Positions 32,110-42,185 of a stretch of 64,000 nt of DNA are shown piece by piece. The position numbers and the translations under genes are program-made. The stretch spans positions 97,898,668 through 97,962,667 of the forward strand of contig NC_088203.1 of assembly GCF_037126465.1 (NCBI RefSeq). Direction: 5' to 3'. The DNA comes from Ornithodoros turicata (Eukaryota > Arthropoda > Arachnida > Ixodida > Argasidae). The notes beneath the pieces were generated by a model, which was not told the DNA's origin, ran no database searches, and was given only the letters and a program-made list of their open reading frames with translations. Position 1 is the stretch's first letter. Each line of letters opens with the position of its first letter.

Positions 32110-32345
32110 ATGCGTGAGATTGGGAGCACCAGCTACCGTGGCATAGTGGGTAAGATGATCGCTTTCCACGCCGAGACTGGGAGGTGACACGGGTTCGAAT
32201 CCTCTCACCGGCTGTGCTGTCTGAGGTTTTCCCTCCTGAAGTCGGTCCAGGACGCATACTAACCCCCCTGTCCCCCACCCCTTCCTGCTGTCCTCTGTCC
32301 ATCTGTCCATGTCTGTACGCAGCTCATAGCTAGGAATTAAACAAA
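32110..32345 (+). mobile_element. SINE1 copy with internal deletion
   Basis: Box A-like TGGCATAGTGGGTAAGATG and box B GGGTTCGAATCC are well preserved, followed by CTCACCGGCTGTGCTGTCTG. About 40 bp around the CGGCACAGTTCC segment are missing before GAAGTCGGTCCAGGACGCA. The 3' end is GCTCATAGCTAGGAATTAAAC with part of the last block lost. Confidence 0.9.
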
Positions 32346-32539
32346 AGATTGGGATCGAGGCCACTGCGCCCTCTGCTCTCGCTCTTGTACGAATTCGGGG
32401 ATTGATTGAAAGTTCGGGTTATTTGGTATTAGATACCGAAATGCTACCGAAGTACAATGAGTACTGCTTGGACTTCTCTGCAGTGTCTGCCCTAAATCTT
32501 AACTTTCGGTCGTCATAGTTCCTTCATCTGTTATCACAC

Positions 32540-32605
32540 CATCTCATCTCATCCTGGCTACAGTCGTGACGCAGCCCACATACGTGAGGCCAACAACAGC
32601 AACCC
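32540..32605 (+). mobile_element. SINE2-like 3' module variant
   Basis: CATCTCATCCTGGCTACAGT and CGTGACGCAGCCCACATACG followed by GAGGCCAACAACAGCAACCC. The same upstream CATCTCATCTCATxCTGGCTACAG arrangement occurs inverted at 34700-34808, indicating a SINE2 sub-type with a different 5' part. Confidence 0.55.
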
Positions 32606-32734
32606 GGTTTCCTGGGCATTCTCTGATACGACCTATGCGCAACGATAAGTGAAGGAGCTCTTTCTTCTGCATTTTCTTCATAATTTTCTGTATCCCAGCT
32701 GTTTGTATCTTCTTTTGTTTGCTTGAAAGCTTTA

Positions 32735-32818
32735 GGGAATAGCAAGCCCACATCGTGGCTGACCTTTCCCTTCACTCTTTTTTTTTTCTTTTTACTTTGC
32801 ATTAAACATATCCCCCCC
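32735..32818 (+). mobile_element. LINE-A 3'-end fragment
   Basis: GGGAATAGCAAGCCCACATC, GGCTGACCTTTCCC, poly-T and ATTAAACATATCCCCCCC match the LINE-A terminus. No coding sequence remains and no TSD was found. Confidence 0.75.
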
Positions 32819-33811
32819 ACCCCGGTTTTCGTCACCACCACCATCCACCACCAGATGCCAAAATAACTCAAATTGGCGTAGAATATGGAAGTCGCTTAAC
32901 ATACCGTGAATTACGAAAAAGGTTTGGGACGCCGTGAATTGTAGTTTTTTTTTCTCTTCTTACTTGTGCCTTGCAGCTTCCTATTCCAGTAACCCGTACA
33001 GAGCGCAAGTACACGAGAGGTCGCATATTCCCGCAGGGATATTAAGCAAATGAAGAATCTCTCGTATGCAACGAAGAGCGCCACCCCGAACTTCTTGGTG
33101 CAATTTGTCTCGTTTAGTGCTGTCACCCCGAACATGGAGGCTCGCTCACCCTCGTACTGGGCAAATGTGACATATGCGGGCAGTACGTTTCAATTAAGGG
33201 CCCATTTCGCGAGTACCATGCTGTAATAATACTCTAGAGAAAGCTGTACCGTATATTAGAAGGACGGGAACTCGAAATTTATCCACCAGCTAGCTGACCC
33301 CAATTAAGTATTTGCCACATTGGTCGCAGCAGCAAACCTCCTGTGGCAAAGGGCTCGATAATGTGTGTGTGGTGTATGTGGGGTGCAGGGAGGTTTGTTC
33401 TGGGTAGACTTGCGGGAGGTTGATCACGGGAGAGGGAAGCGAGTAGGCGAAAGAGAAAGGAAAGGCCCACTAGCTTCTTTTCTTAGCGATAATAATGATC
33501 ATTCGGTGCCCGATGTCCCAAAATAACTAGTTATTTATTTATTTATTTCCAAGTACTGCTGGCTCCCTCTGGCGCCATACCGGGTGTATGATCGTCAGGG
33601 CTTATATAATATGTATAACATCCGCTGGTAGAGCCACACTGCTCAAAACCAACGATACAAGAATCCAATAACAAAGCGACGCTGCTCAGTAAATCAACAA
33701 TAGACCCATCTTTAAAGAAATTATATCAAGGTACAATGCTCAAGGCCATCTGGGTTCCTACGCTCCATACCGAGGTGGGAGTCTAACATACACGCTTCAT
33801 AAAATGTACAG
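32819..33811. other. Unassigned DNA
   Basis: No gene recognised. A (TTTA)n stretch lies at 33531-33548. Confidence 0.45.
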
Positions 33812-34091
33812 TACCAGCTCCCGTGGCATAGTGGTTAGGATGATCACGGAGGTCTAGGAGGTGACACGGGTTCGAATCCTCTCACCGGCTGTGCTGTCTG
33901 AGGTTTTCCCTGGCTTTTCCGAAGACTTTCCTGACGAATGTCGGCACAGTTCCCCCTGAAGTCGGCCCAGGACGCATACTAACCCTTCTGTCCCCCACTC
34001 CTTCCTGCTGTCCTCTCTCCATCTGTCCACGTCTGTACGCCGCTCATAGCCACAGTTGCTTCACGGCGCTAACACGGAATTAAAAAAAAAA
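33812..34091 (+). mobile_element. SINE1, best full-length copy
   Basis: The tRNA-like head has box A TGGCATAGTGGTTAGGATG and box B GGGTTCGAATCC, as needed for an internal pol III promoter. Then come CACCGGCTGTGCTGTCTGAG, GGTTTTCCCTGG, CGGCACAGTTCC, the central GAAGTCGGCCCAGGACGCA, the TCCCCCACTCCTTCC block, and CGCTCATAGCCACAGTTGC with TAACACGGAATTAAAAAAAAA. About 280 bp. The layout (tRNA head, body, A tail) fits SINEs reported from ixodid ticks; exact family identity needs a database search. Confidence 0.93.
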
Positions 34092-34095
34092 TGTA

Positions 34096-34308
34096 CTGTG
34101 CTGGACAAAAGTTTACGGAACATGCTCCGGAGCATTCCGTCCTCAGTGTGACACGCTAGCGGCGAATGAAATCGTACGGACTTGCGTACAGGTGACTGTG
34201 TTACATAGGCATATATCTGCGAGTCCGTAAGGTCCCATTCGCTGCTAGCGTGTTACCCTTAGGAAAGAATGCCCCGGGATATGTTCCGTAAACTTTTGTT
34301 CAGCACTG
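34096..34308. mobile_element. Tc1/mariner-type MITE abutting the SINE1 tail
   Basis: CTGTGCTGGACAAAAGTTTA at the left faces TAAACTTTTGTTCAGCAC at the right, both flanked by TA (34094-34095, 34309-34310). Further matching blocks (ACACGCTAGC/GCTAGCGTGTTAC; GTACGGACT/GAGTCCGTA) extend the inverted repeat inward. 213 bp, no ORF. It sits immediately after the SINE1 A run. Confidence 0.88.
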
Positions 34309-34699
34309 TACGTATGACTGAGAGTTCCAGAGATCGTGGGGCAAAAGTTTCTAATCCTATATACTTATGGTAGAAAGGAGTATTTATTTATGGGCGTTTT
34401 TTAAATCATGCACTTACAGTATTTTATAAAAACGCTATGAAAGCAGCATAGTTTTGCAGTTCATTTATACGGCCTGGTGGACATCCTCGCGAAGAGATGA
34501 CTAATTACCTAAATTTCATTAATTAACTCTTTCATTACGAAATTTCGTGCAAAAGCGAGAGAGCAGAACAGGAGGCAACCCTCGTTGAAAGCCGTGTCGT
34601 GCAATATCCATTGCCAAATCCAAATCCATTGTCATTCATATTCAGGCTTATCCAGCACCACACTATAAAAACAAGGCGGGATAATGGCAGGATCGGCTC

Positions 34700-34808
34700 C
34701 AAAAACATAGGTGGTGGTGGCGAAAACCGGCTTGCCGTTGTTCGCCTCACGAAAGTGGACTGCTTCGCAACTGTAGCCAGCATGAGATGAGATGATGTGA
34801 TAACAGAT
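34700..34808 (-). mobile_element. SINE2 variant, minus strand
   Basis: On the minus strand: CATCTCATCTCATGCTGGC, TACAGTTGCGAAGCAGTCC, GTGAGGCGAACAACGGC and a CCACCACCACC tail. Same sub-type as 32540-32605. Confidence 0.6.
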
Positions 34809-34856
34809 GAAGGAATGATGACGGTCGAAAGGCCGGTAGGTGGACTCCGAAAACAG

Positions 34857-34916
34857 ATGGTGGTGGTGATGTTGAAAGGGCTTGCCGTTGTCGGCCTCAC
34901 GTATGTGGGCAACGTC
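34857..34916 (-). mobile_element. SINE2 insertion with 13-bp TSD
   Basis: ACTCCGAAAACAG at 34844-34856 is repeated at 34917-34929. The 60-bp insert reads, on the minus strand, from GACGTTGCCCACATACGTG to the CACCACCACCAT tail. The TSD matches the terminus of the adjacent foldback MITE, so the SINE landed in that MITE's end. Confidence 0.92.
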
Positions 34917-34929
34917 ACTCCGAAAACAG

Positions 34930-35153
34930 AACTTCATCACATAGCACGTTCTTAGCCAATCACCTACCCGAATGACATCGGTTTGCCCCCTGATTGGTTA
35001 AAAACGGGAGGTGTACACATTTTTAGAACACTTATTCGGTTCCAAAAAAAGGCGTACGCCCGTCAATTTCCAGAAATTCGGAGTGATAAAGGTATTATTC
35101 TGTGCAATGGTTGGCCTTCACCGTGCTCTGTGGTGAAGTTCTATTTTTGCAGT
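34930..35153. mobile_element. Foldback MITE copy, diverged
   Basis: AACTTCATCACATAGCACG on the left and GTGGTGAAGTTCTATTTTTG on the right are family termini. The middle has CCTGATTGGTTAAAAACGGG and AAAAAAGGCGTACGCCCGTC. The left terminus is interrupted by the SINE2 at 34857-34916. Confidence 0.75.
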
Positions 35154-35236
35154 CCACCTACACTCTAAAAACTGAGCCTTACCGCATAGCAGGCAGCTAT
35201 CCAACCGTCGTGCCGAATGACAACATTCTCGCCTTT

Positions 35237-35553
35237 GATTTGATCAGAATAGAATAGAATAAAAATAGAAAGAAAAAAATGGAAACGTAGGTCGCACTGG
35301 TGCGACCAGCTGTTCCAGGACGCTTGACGTGTGGAAGCACTGAATGAATTAAAAGATTATATCAGCACGTATGCCCTTGAGCTAGGGCGTCAGTGCACAC
35401 AGCGCAGGTTGCTGGTGCTGCCTTGGCCTTCTCCACAGTACCTTCTCAACACTAAATGATCGGTTGTCAAGTTTCGCGAGGGCGTTCTTCAGTGTTCGCC
35501 GACTAGAGTCGAAGCGTCGGCAGGTGACCAGCACGTGCACCATGTTCTCGGCA
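35237..35553 (-). pseudogene. LINE-B ORF2 C-terminal fragment nested in a MITE
   Basis: The minus strand gives AENMVHVLVTCRRFDSSRR (the His-x4-Cys half of the knuckle), then LAKLDNRSFSVEKVLWRRP and QPALCAL, paralleling VDNRPFGVLKVLGPWP in the 19466 copy. The two upstream Cys of the knuckle are cut off at the insertion edge. The 3' UTR ends in ATTTTTTTC and a TATTC-repeat tail at 35240-35275. A short ATTTG repeat at both edges may be the TSD. Confidence 0.75.
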
Positions 35554-35614
35554 TTTGTAGAAAATGGGGGATGTACGCTATTACTGTGGCAATTATGAAC
35601 AGCATAATGCCACA

Positions 35615-35712
35615 ACAATAAATGAAGGATAAGTGCTGATGACATGGGATGTTTCCCCGTGGTAGCCACAGGACCCTACACCTCTTCACAGAGCCACAAA
35701 AATGCCACGTAT
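35615..35712. mobile_element. 98-bp insertion with 11-bp TSD, family unknown
   Basis: ATAATGCCACA at 35604-35614 is repeated at 35713-35723. The insert contains GTTTCCCCGTGGTAGCCAC and no family motif known from this window. TSD length suggests retroposition. Confidence 0.75.
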
Positions 35713-35965
35713 ATAATGCCACAAAAACGGCGTACGCCCCCTGTTTTCAGCAAATCAGGGGAAAGAATGACGTCACTCGGGATGATGGTCATCTAAGAGC
35801 GTGCTGTGCGGTGAAGTTCATTTTTGAGAGTGTAGGGACAAAACATGATCGCTTGTGCTGGTGGTGGTGATCGTTTGTGCCACATGACGTAAGAATTAAG
35901 AGTACGCCAGCCACGACGTTGCTTTCAGCGACCGTAGCAATGGAAAGGATCCGGCATCAGCCACA

Positions 35966-36239
35966 CACTCTTAAAAATAAACTTCACCGTATAGCACGTC
36001 TGATAAAGGGTGTAAAAGGGTGGTAAAAGCAATTATCATATATCCAAATTGCTACAAAATGGCGTGCGCCCCTCTCGCTCACCGAATCAGAAGCGGTAAT
36101 GTACTCTACCATGCGAAGGTAGAGAACCATCCAACCTTCTACCATAGAAGGTAGAAGTTTGCAACCTTTTAGGCACAACATATGCGACAACTATTATCTC
36201 ATAAAAGGTGTAACTGCTCCACCCCTTTTTCTGAGGGTG
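35966..36239. mobile_element. Foldback MITE variant
   Basis: CACTCTTAAAAATAAACTTC on the left and TTTTTCTGAGGGTG on the right. The interior has GATAAAGGGTGTAAAAGGG, shared with 27955-28108, and two tiny hairpins of CTACC/GGTAG words at 36108-36170. Confidence 0.75.
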
Positions 36240-37427
36240 TACGGTTCAAAATCGTCTGTGGCGATTGGCTGACATCTTGCCTGGTTGTTGCGATTGGCGG
36301 ACTTTTTATGTCGACGCGCAAAGGAGTGAGATGAGGCATTTAGCAGATCTTCGGTACCTACAGGTGGCGTTGGATTATTTGGTCCGGAAAGCGGTTGATC
36401 AGCACTTAGTCCAGTCATATCGATCGCTCCAAAGCACGTGGCGCTCTGACGTGGAACGAGCGCTGTGCTCGTCACGCTCCCGGTCGCCGCGGTTTCGGTT
36501 TCGGTTCATTTGCATATCGAAATTCGGCGATAGATATTTCAACGCACGTGCGCGTTTCAGGATTTATGAAACGTGGAATGGCTTTTAACGAGGATTGTCT
36601 CACATCCTGCTACCTCGCTTTCGCGCGAAATTCCCTAATTAAAGAGTTAATTAATGAATTTCAGGTAATTAGTCATCATGTGCTTACATAGTTTCTTCGG
36701 AGGATGTGTTTGGCCGTATAAGTCAACTGTAAAATTACGGCAGAAATCGCTTTGCAGATATTCATTGAAATGCGATAGCATTTCTGAGCTCCTCGCGGCC
36801 ATTCTGCTATGATGGATAGTAGATTTATGTAGACGGTAGGGGGGTAGCTGACGGAAGGGGGGGGGGGGCAATTGACAACGTATAGCATGGCTACACCCGT
36901 GACGAAGGTATACCTATAGATCTAATCTGTAACACTTCCCGTATGCGTTGTAGGAATTTTATCGGTACGCAAGGTACTGTGGCATAGGAACTCGAGCCAT
37001 GGCGCGCATACGGTTCTGCATACCTTCGTCTGCCCTTTCTATATGGGATAAGCAGTACGACAGAGGGGACACTACAGAGAGTTTTAACAAGAGGTCTGAA
37101 AATCTGCTTCAGTGCACCTCGGTGGCTCGGGGTTCCTCGAGCGCGCTCCAATGTTTTGGCAACAGCAGAAGCTAGGGAACTGCCCGTAGAGGTGCTGAGA
37201 ACGCAAGAAGTAGTGCGCCACTATCTGCGTGACGATCACCACCTGGCACGGAAATTGAGTTGCCGAAATGGTGACTTCTACAAAGGTATACCCCTTGGAC
37301 TATAGAGCTGCCTGAAGTTGCATCTCCGTGCCTGGAGTACACTACCCCAAGTCCACTTTGACTACTGCAGTGCTGAGACAGCATTATCTATCTAGGTAGG
37401 ATGGAACATCACTGTAGCAGCACTGCT
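36240..37427. other. Unassigned DNA
   Basis: A 107-codon frame at 36265-36588 has no motif. A G run lies at 36857-36870. No gene recognised. Confidence 0.45.
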
Positions 37428-38838
37428 ATTTTAACTGACGGATCGACGACGGCATTAGGCTCAGCGTCTGATTTTTTGGTTCCACTGCACAGGAAAGAGG
37501 ACATGGCACGACCGTCGCACAAAGCATTTTCAACAACAGCAGAATTGGTAGCCATCCAGCTAGTATATATATAGCGATTCAAAAGCCGGACTCCAAGCCA
37601 TGCTTTCATTCTTGGGAAATGGCTGTATGACACCAACAGCTCGCGAAATATTCCATGAATACAACAAATGTGGAGTCGCCGGCCACGAAGTAACTCTGCA
37701 GTGGATTCCTGGACATGTGGGTATAGGAGGGAATCCAGCTGCAGACGAACTAGGGGACATAGCACACCTACCTTCAACACTACATCCGGTGATATACTCA
37801 AAGTCAGATGTTACATCTCCATTAAGGTCATTCAGCAGACTTGTACAAAATACTGCGCAAAAGTATTTAAAATAAGATACTAAATACTCTACGGAAAAAG
37901 TATTTAAAATAGAGTACAAAATACTCAAAACTGAAAGTAATTTGAGTAGAGTACTAAATACTCTAAGAAGTATTTAAGATGCTCTTTAAAGTACTTTAGT
38001 ATTAGCAGTAAGTGAAACGCGTATTCTGAACGTGACCTTACAAATGAAAGGAATAAACTTCATCAGCCATGCATATCTTTCATTTGCAACGTCTTGGTGT
38101 CAAGTAATGTCTGATGAACTTTGGTGAACCCAAGTAAACTTTGTTGATATGTTCTGACCCAAAACTTCGTAATCCCTCCTGTATGTCCGTTCGGGTCTTT
38201 CAACCTCTGGCACGTGTTTATTGCTTTGATGACCAAGGAAATAAATGCCGGGATTATCTTGTACCTAACCCCCTGGTGATTCACATGGCAATATGAATAG
38301 GAACGGTTTTCTGACGAAGCTGGCTATTGAGAAGCAAGGCCAGGCTTGGGACCAGCCTATTGTACAAGAGGATAAATGACAGATTCGCGAATTCCCGAAA
38401 AAAAGAAAAAGAATAAAAAAGGGGTTAAATTCCAGTGAGCTGAAAATCTCGGCACGGCGGGAAGCGTGCTGAATACGGCTTGACGAGGAAGGAAAGTATT
38501 TTGAGTAGTGAGTAGCAAATACCGAAAAAAGTATTTTAAATACATTAAAAATACTTGTCGCAAAAAAGTATTGAGCAGCGTACCAAAATACCGGAAAAAG
38601 TATTTAAAATACTGTATTTTGAGTACGTACTCAAGATACGTACAAGTCTGGGTCATTGTCGCAGGAAATGTGCAGACGGCGATGGGTACAATTGTAAAGT
38701 GATTCGTCGCTGCTAGATCGCATTGATCCGGAGCTGTAGTTATGTGTTCCGTCTACGTTACCTCGCTCTGCTAAGACTCTTTTACATCGTCTTACACGTT
38801 GCGCACACCGTGAACTCGTCTACCTGTTAGTCGGGAAG
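37428..38838 (+). pseudogene. LINE RNase H relic split by a hAT-like element
   Basis: Starts ILTDGSTTALGSASDFLVPL (first RNase H Asp) and FSTTAELVAIQLVYI (Glu), then a stop and frame change, then DSKAGLQAMLSFLGN (second Asp) and LQWIPGHVGIGGNPAADELG (terminal Asp). At 37834 the frame is cut by an 817-bp hAT-like element. After 38650 the LINE resumes with SSLLDRIDPEL, a stop, and LCVPSTLPRSAKTLLHRL..HRELVYLL. The CCHC knuckle is not found downstream. Several lesions make it non-functional. Confidence 0.82.
37834..38650. mobile_element. hAT-like element with AAATACTTTTTAAATAC words
   Basis: The inverted ends CAGACTTGTAC (37836) and GTACAAGTCTG (to 38650) are flanked by GGTCATTC (37826-37833) and GGTCATTG (38651-38658), a near-exact 8-bp duplication. 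Subterminal blocks of AAAAGTATTTAAAATA/GAGTACTAAATACTC words lie at 37845-37995 and 38495-38640. The interior (38000-38480) is not recognised. It interrupts a LINE relic, which independently fixes its edges. Confidence 0.82.
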
Positions 38839-39282
38839 TACCACCGAGAAAACATTCACGAAGCGGTCCTTCATAGCGCTCATGTCCGACTTGAACCACA
38901 AACGGTCGCACACACTTACACGCCACGTCGAACGGATCGTTTAGGAAATGTTTCTCAAGGTATTTGTCGACCAAAACATACGTTCCCAGACTCTCGCTGC
39001 TGCACCGCTCCGCAGTCGGTACACGTCGCACTTTCTAGTTTTCTCGCTTCCGTTGTAGACGAATATGCCGCTCCCCGTAGGTTTCACGTGAAACATAATT
39101 GTTTAATTAGCGTTAAGTATGTCTTGACTGGTATGTTTAATTTATTCGTAGTCGTTAATGAGGCGTATTTTCGGTGTGAAGGGGATAGGTTTATTTGCGA
39201 AAGAAAGGAAGCCTTAGCAGGTTTCCTACAGCGTTCAGAGGGTTATCAAAAATCTCGTTTCCTGCTTCGTTCACTTTTGTGA
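38739..39282 (+). other. Long open frame with overlapping minus-strand frame, unassigned
   Basis: The plus frame stays open for 181 codons after the LINE landmark ends near 38838. The minus strand is also open at 39031-38792, with a potential donor-like CAG|GTAGAC near 38828. Neither peptide (for example minus FDVACKCVRPFVVQVGHERY) resembles a family I know. It may be an exon relic or chance. Confidence 0.2.
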
Positions 39283-40110
39283 CCAGTCACAGAATGAAGC
39301 TGGCTCAAACGAGGATTCCATTCTCATCAAGCGCTAGAAATGCGCATGTATCTCAAATGGTGCGTCCAAAAATATCCTGTCTAGGTTGACTACTCTACCT
39401 ACTTCACGATGTTTGCTCAGACGGCGCTCAGCCGAGCCATGTTTGCTCAGCTATGGCTAGCCGAGAAGGCTCGCTAATATTTTAGGTGCAAGCTTGATGC
39501 AAGATGTACGTATACATATACATCACGCCAACCATGATCCCCTATCGTCTGTTCCTACAGGAACGAAGACGGAGGGCGCACTACCACCTTAATTGGATAC
39601 ACACCTGACGCAGATTTCCTTTTTTCGGTTTTCGCACTAATGAGACGAAGACTGGACAGCGCTACTGGAGCTCCGTTAGGATGTGTCCAGGTTGTAATTA
39701 AGGCTACAGGCGAAGGTGCATTTTTTTGTCACTGTCTGACCGGCAGGAATGTCTTTAAGCTCTGACAAACGTTCAGCGTTAGGCCAGAGTTTCAAGAAAT
39801 CAACAGGGTTTTTCCTTGGGGACTTTGACCTTCTTTTCTCATCATGCGTCGTCTTCACAACGTCCTAAATAACGTGTTGAATCATCCCATAAGGCAACGC
39901 AGTTAAAGTTATCACCGTACATGCTGAGGTACACATGATACGCACTGAAAAGAAGAGTGCACATGCATAGGGGAAACAATAAAGGATATCAATCGTTATT
40001 GTACAACTGTGTTCACATTTCTATGAGAGCTGCACAGAAGCGAATTGAAACGATAATCAAGAAGCAAGCTCCTCATTAGATGCACTTAGATTTTGCAAGT
40101 GGAGTCATTC
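39283..40110. other. Unassigned DNA
   Basis: No gene recognised; a 60-codon minus frame at 39858-39676 has no motif. Confidence 0.4.
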
Positions 40111-40290
40111 GTTCATTTCCAAAAACGAAATGTATTTATGGAAATAATTGCGCTTCTATAGCCATATATGCTACGAAAAAGGACAAATAAAGTGACAACG
40201 TAGCAGTTGGATGATAAGGTTGGTGAGCAAATATCCGCCTTCAGCTCTTGGAATGGGGAGCACTTGTCCTGAGTCCGGTGTACCAAGACT
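40111..40290 (+). repeat. Dispersed repeat, inverted partner at 44800-44975
   Basis: ACGAAATGTATTTATGGAAA, GCTACGAAAAAGGACAAATA and ACGTAGCAGTTGGATGAT recur in inverse orientation at 44800-44975 with roughly 80% identity by eye. Confidence 0.8.
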
Positions 40291-40570
40291 AAGGCCATTT
40301 CTCGTTGTACATTACATGTATGCATAACATGGGAGTAGCACATAACATGGGAGTGGCAAACGTGTTGCTAATTTTCAACATCATCGGCATCACGAAATGG
40401 CGTGCCTCACGTGCAGTGTTGCGTAGACTGGCCCTGTCAAAGAGAGAAGAGGGAAGCCTGTCCTGTATCGCTTTTTTTTTTTCTTTTTCAGACAGTCCCC
40501 GGGCTGAATGATTCATGAACTGGTGGCGCTATCGAAAACCTTTCTGTTCAGTTATCATCCTCGAGAAATC

Positions 40571-41632
40571 GGCCAAGAACTGAGCAGTGAGCGCTCGTTT
40601 GCATATGCTCATTAATTAAGCAAAACTCCTAACATTTAAAGTTTACATCAGACACTTTCATCATTCTGTTTTTCCGGTCGAGACCTTCAGCGAAAAGTAT
40701 TCCAGAAAAACCTACGAGTCATTTTTTTATAGTAATGGATTCGTTTCGGTTCACATATTTCTTGCGCGGAGCAGCGTACCAATGCACTCTTTCGCTCAGC
40801 TATCTGGCTGCCAATTACGTGTTCATCCGCCTGGTTCGCACGAGGGGGAGACGGAACATCACGAACAGCCGTGGGAGACGGTTCGGTATTCCCTCTCGTT
40901 CTCTACCCGATTGGTACGGGTCCCGATAAAAGTTTACGGAACGCGCGAGCGGTTTACTTTTTCTTCAGCACGATACCCTAGCGTCTGGAGGCAGCGGACT
41001 CGCGCACCCGCTCAGGAGGGGCGAACGAGTGGGACATACCGCGGTAGTTTCGGTATCGCACGATTGCTCGGTATGAAAACCATGCGCTGTGTCGCCGCCA
41101 GCGTACTCGACCACCACTCTGAACGAGCCAGCAAGCCCGCTTCCGCCCACCGTTAGGGTGTCGCGCTGAAGAAAAACTACACCTTCGCGCGTTCCGCAAA
41201 CTTTTGTCGGACCTTACGCAGGACGAATGCACCACGAGCGCTGTGGTGGGCATAGAAGGAGAAGGCATACCGAAGCGTCTCTTCCGTCCTTTCCTGACCG
41301 CCGGCTACCTCCGCGTGTGAACCAGGCGGGTGAACAGGTAACCAGCAGCCGGCCAGCTGAGCGGAAGATCGCAATTGGTACGCTGCTCCGCGCAAGAAAT
41401 ATCGATATCGATACCAACGAATTAATTATACGAAAAAATCACTAAGTACCGACACGAGTTTTTTCTTCTTTTTTTTTCTTGAATATTTTTCGCTGAAGGT
41501 CATGTATGCATGTATGTATGCATGATCTGACTTACAGAGGTTCCGAAAGCGTCCGAAGTAAAACATAAAAGTTAGGAGTTTTAACTATTCAATGAGCGTA
41601 TGGAAATGGAGCTGCTCACTGCTCAGTTCTTG
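40571..41632. mobile_element. Giant foldback, arms of about 500 bp
   Basis: CAAGAACTGAGCAGTGAGC at 40571 faces GCTCACTGCTCAGTTCTTG ending at 41632. Further paired blocks include GACCTTCAGCGAAAA/TTTTTCGCTGAAGGTC, TTGCGCGGAGCAGCGTACC/GGTACGCTGCTCCGCGCAAG, GCCTGGTTCGCACG/CGTGTGAACCAGGC and AAAAGTTTACGGAACGCGCG/CGCGCGTTCCGCAAACTTTT. Only about 150-200 bp near 41100 are unpaired. No transposase frame. Arms are gapped and diverged. Confidence 0.82.
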
Positions 41633-42044
41633 ATTATACGGCGTTAATTCTGTACAAGATGCGAAAATAATAATAATAAAAAAACACACTTGAGCATGAA
41701 CGTGAACTTATGTCTCACGCATGATCACTTGAAAGAAAGCTTTTCGATAGGGCCACCTGTTTTCGAATTATTCAGCCGTGTGGCCCTCATGAGACAATCG
41801 GTGCATGTGAGAATCTTGATGCGGAACCCGCATCAAATCCTTGCTGGTGTCCAGAGCCCACCTCCATCACCTTTCTCTTGGCAGCATCTCTTGCGCCAAG
41901 GTCGTTAGATACCTATATTGCAGTAACAGCCATAACAAAAATGAATATAATAAATGGGCTACCCCGATATCCGTCACGCACGGGATTCTTCAGAGCAGAA
42001 TGAGAGAGCTTAACCCTTAAAACACAAACTTGCATTAAAAATAC

Positions 42045-42185
42045 ATTGGAACAAAAAGTGAAAAAGTGATTCATACCGTTTTGTTCTGGATATCTGTCAA
42101 GTGTAATTTTTGTGTGTAACGAGTTCTAGCAATGACAGCTGTCCTACTGAATTTCTATTTCTGTCATCAATGGAGTTCTCGGCTT
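42045..42185 (+). repeat. Dispersed repeat, inverted partner at 45110-45255
   Basis: CCGTTTTGTTCTGGATATCTG, TGACAGCTGTCCTACTGAAT and TTTCTGTCATCAATG recur inverted at 45110-45255 with small gaps. Confidence 0.75.

Larger units (their letters stand above)
35161..35832. mobile_element. Foldback MITE with two nested insertions, TA TSD
   Basis: CACTCTAAAAACTGAGCC at 35161 and CATTTTTGAGAGTG ending at 35832 are flanked by TA on both sides (35159-35160, 35833-35834). The family loop AATTATGAACAGCATAA is at 35590-35607. A LINE-B fragment (35237-35553) and a 98-bp insert (35615-35712) account for the extra length; without them it would be close to the 250-bp norm. Confidence 0.85.

Noticed and set aside
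39179..39215. Possible LINE-A 3' end on the minus strand (GCAAATAAACCTATCCCC)
   Set aside because: Only about 18 bp match and the upstream UTR landmark GGAATAGCAAG is absent.
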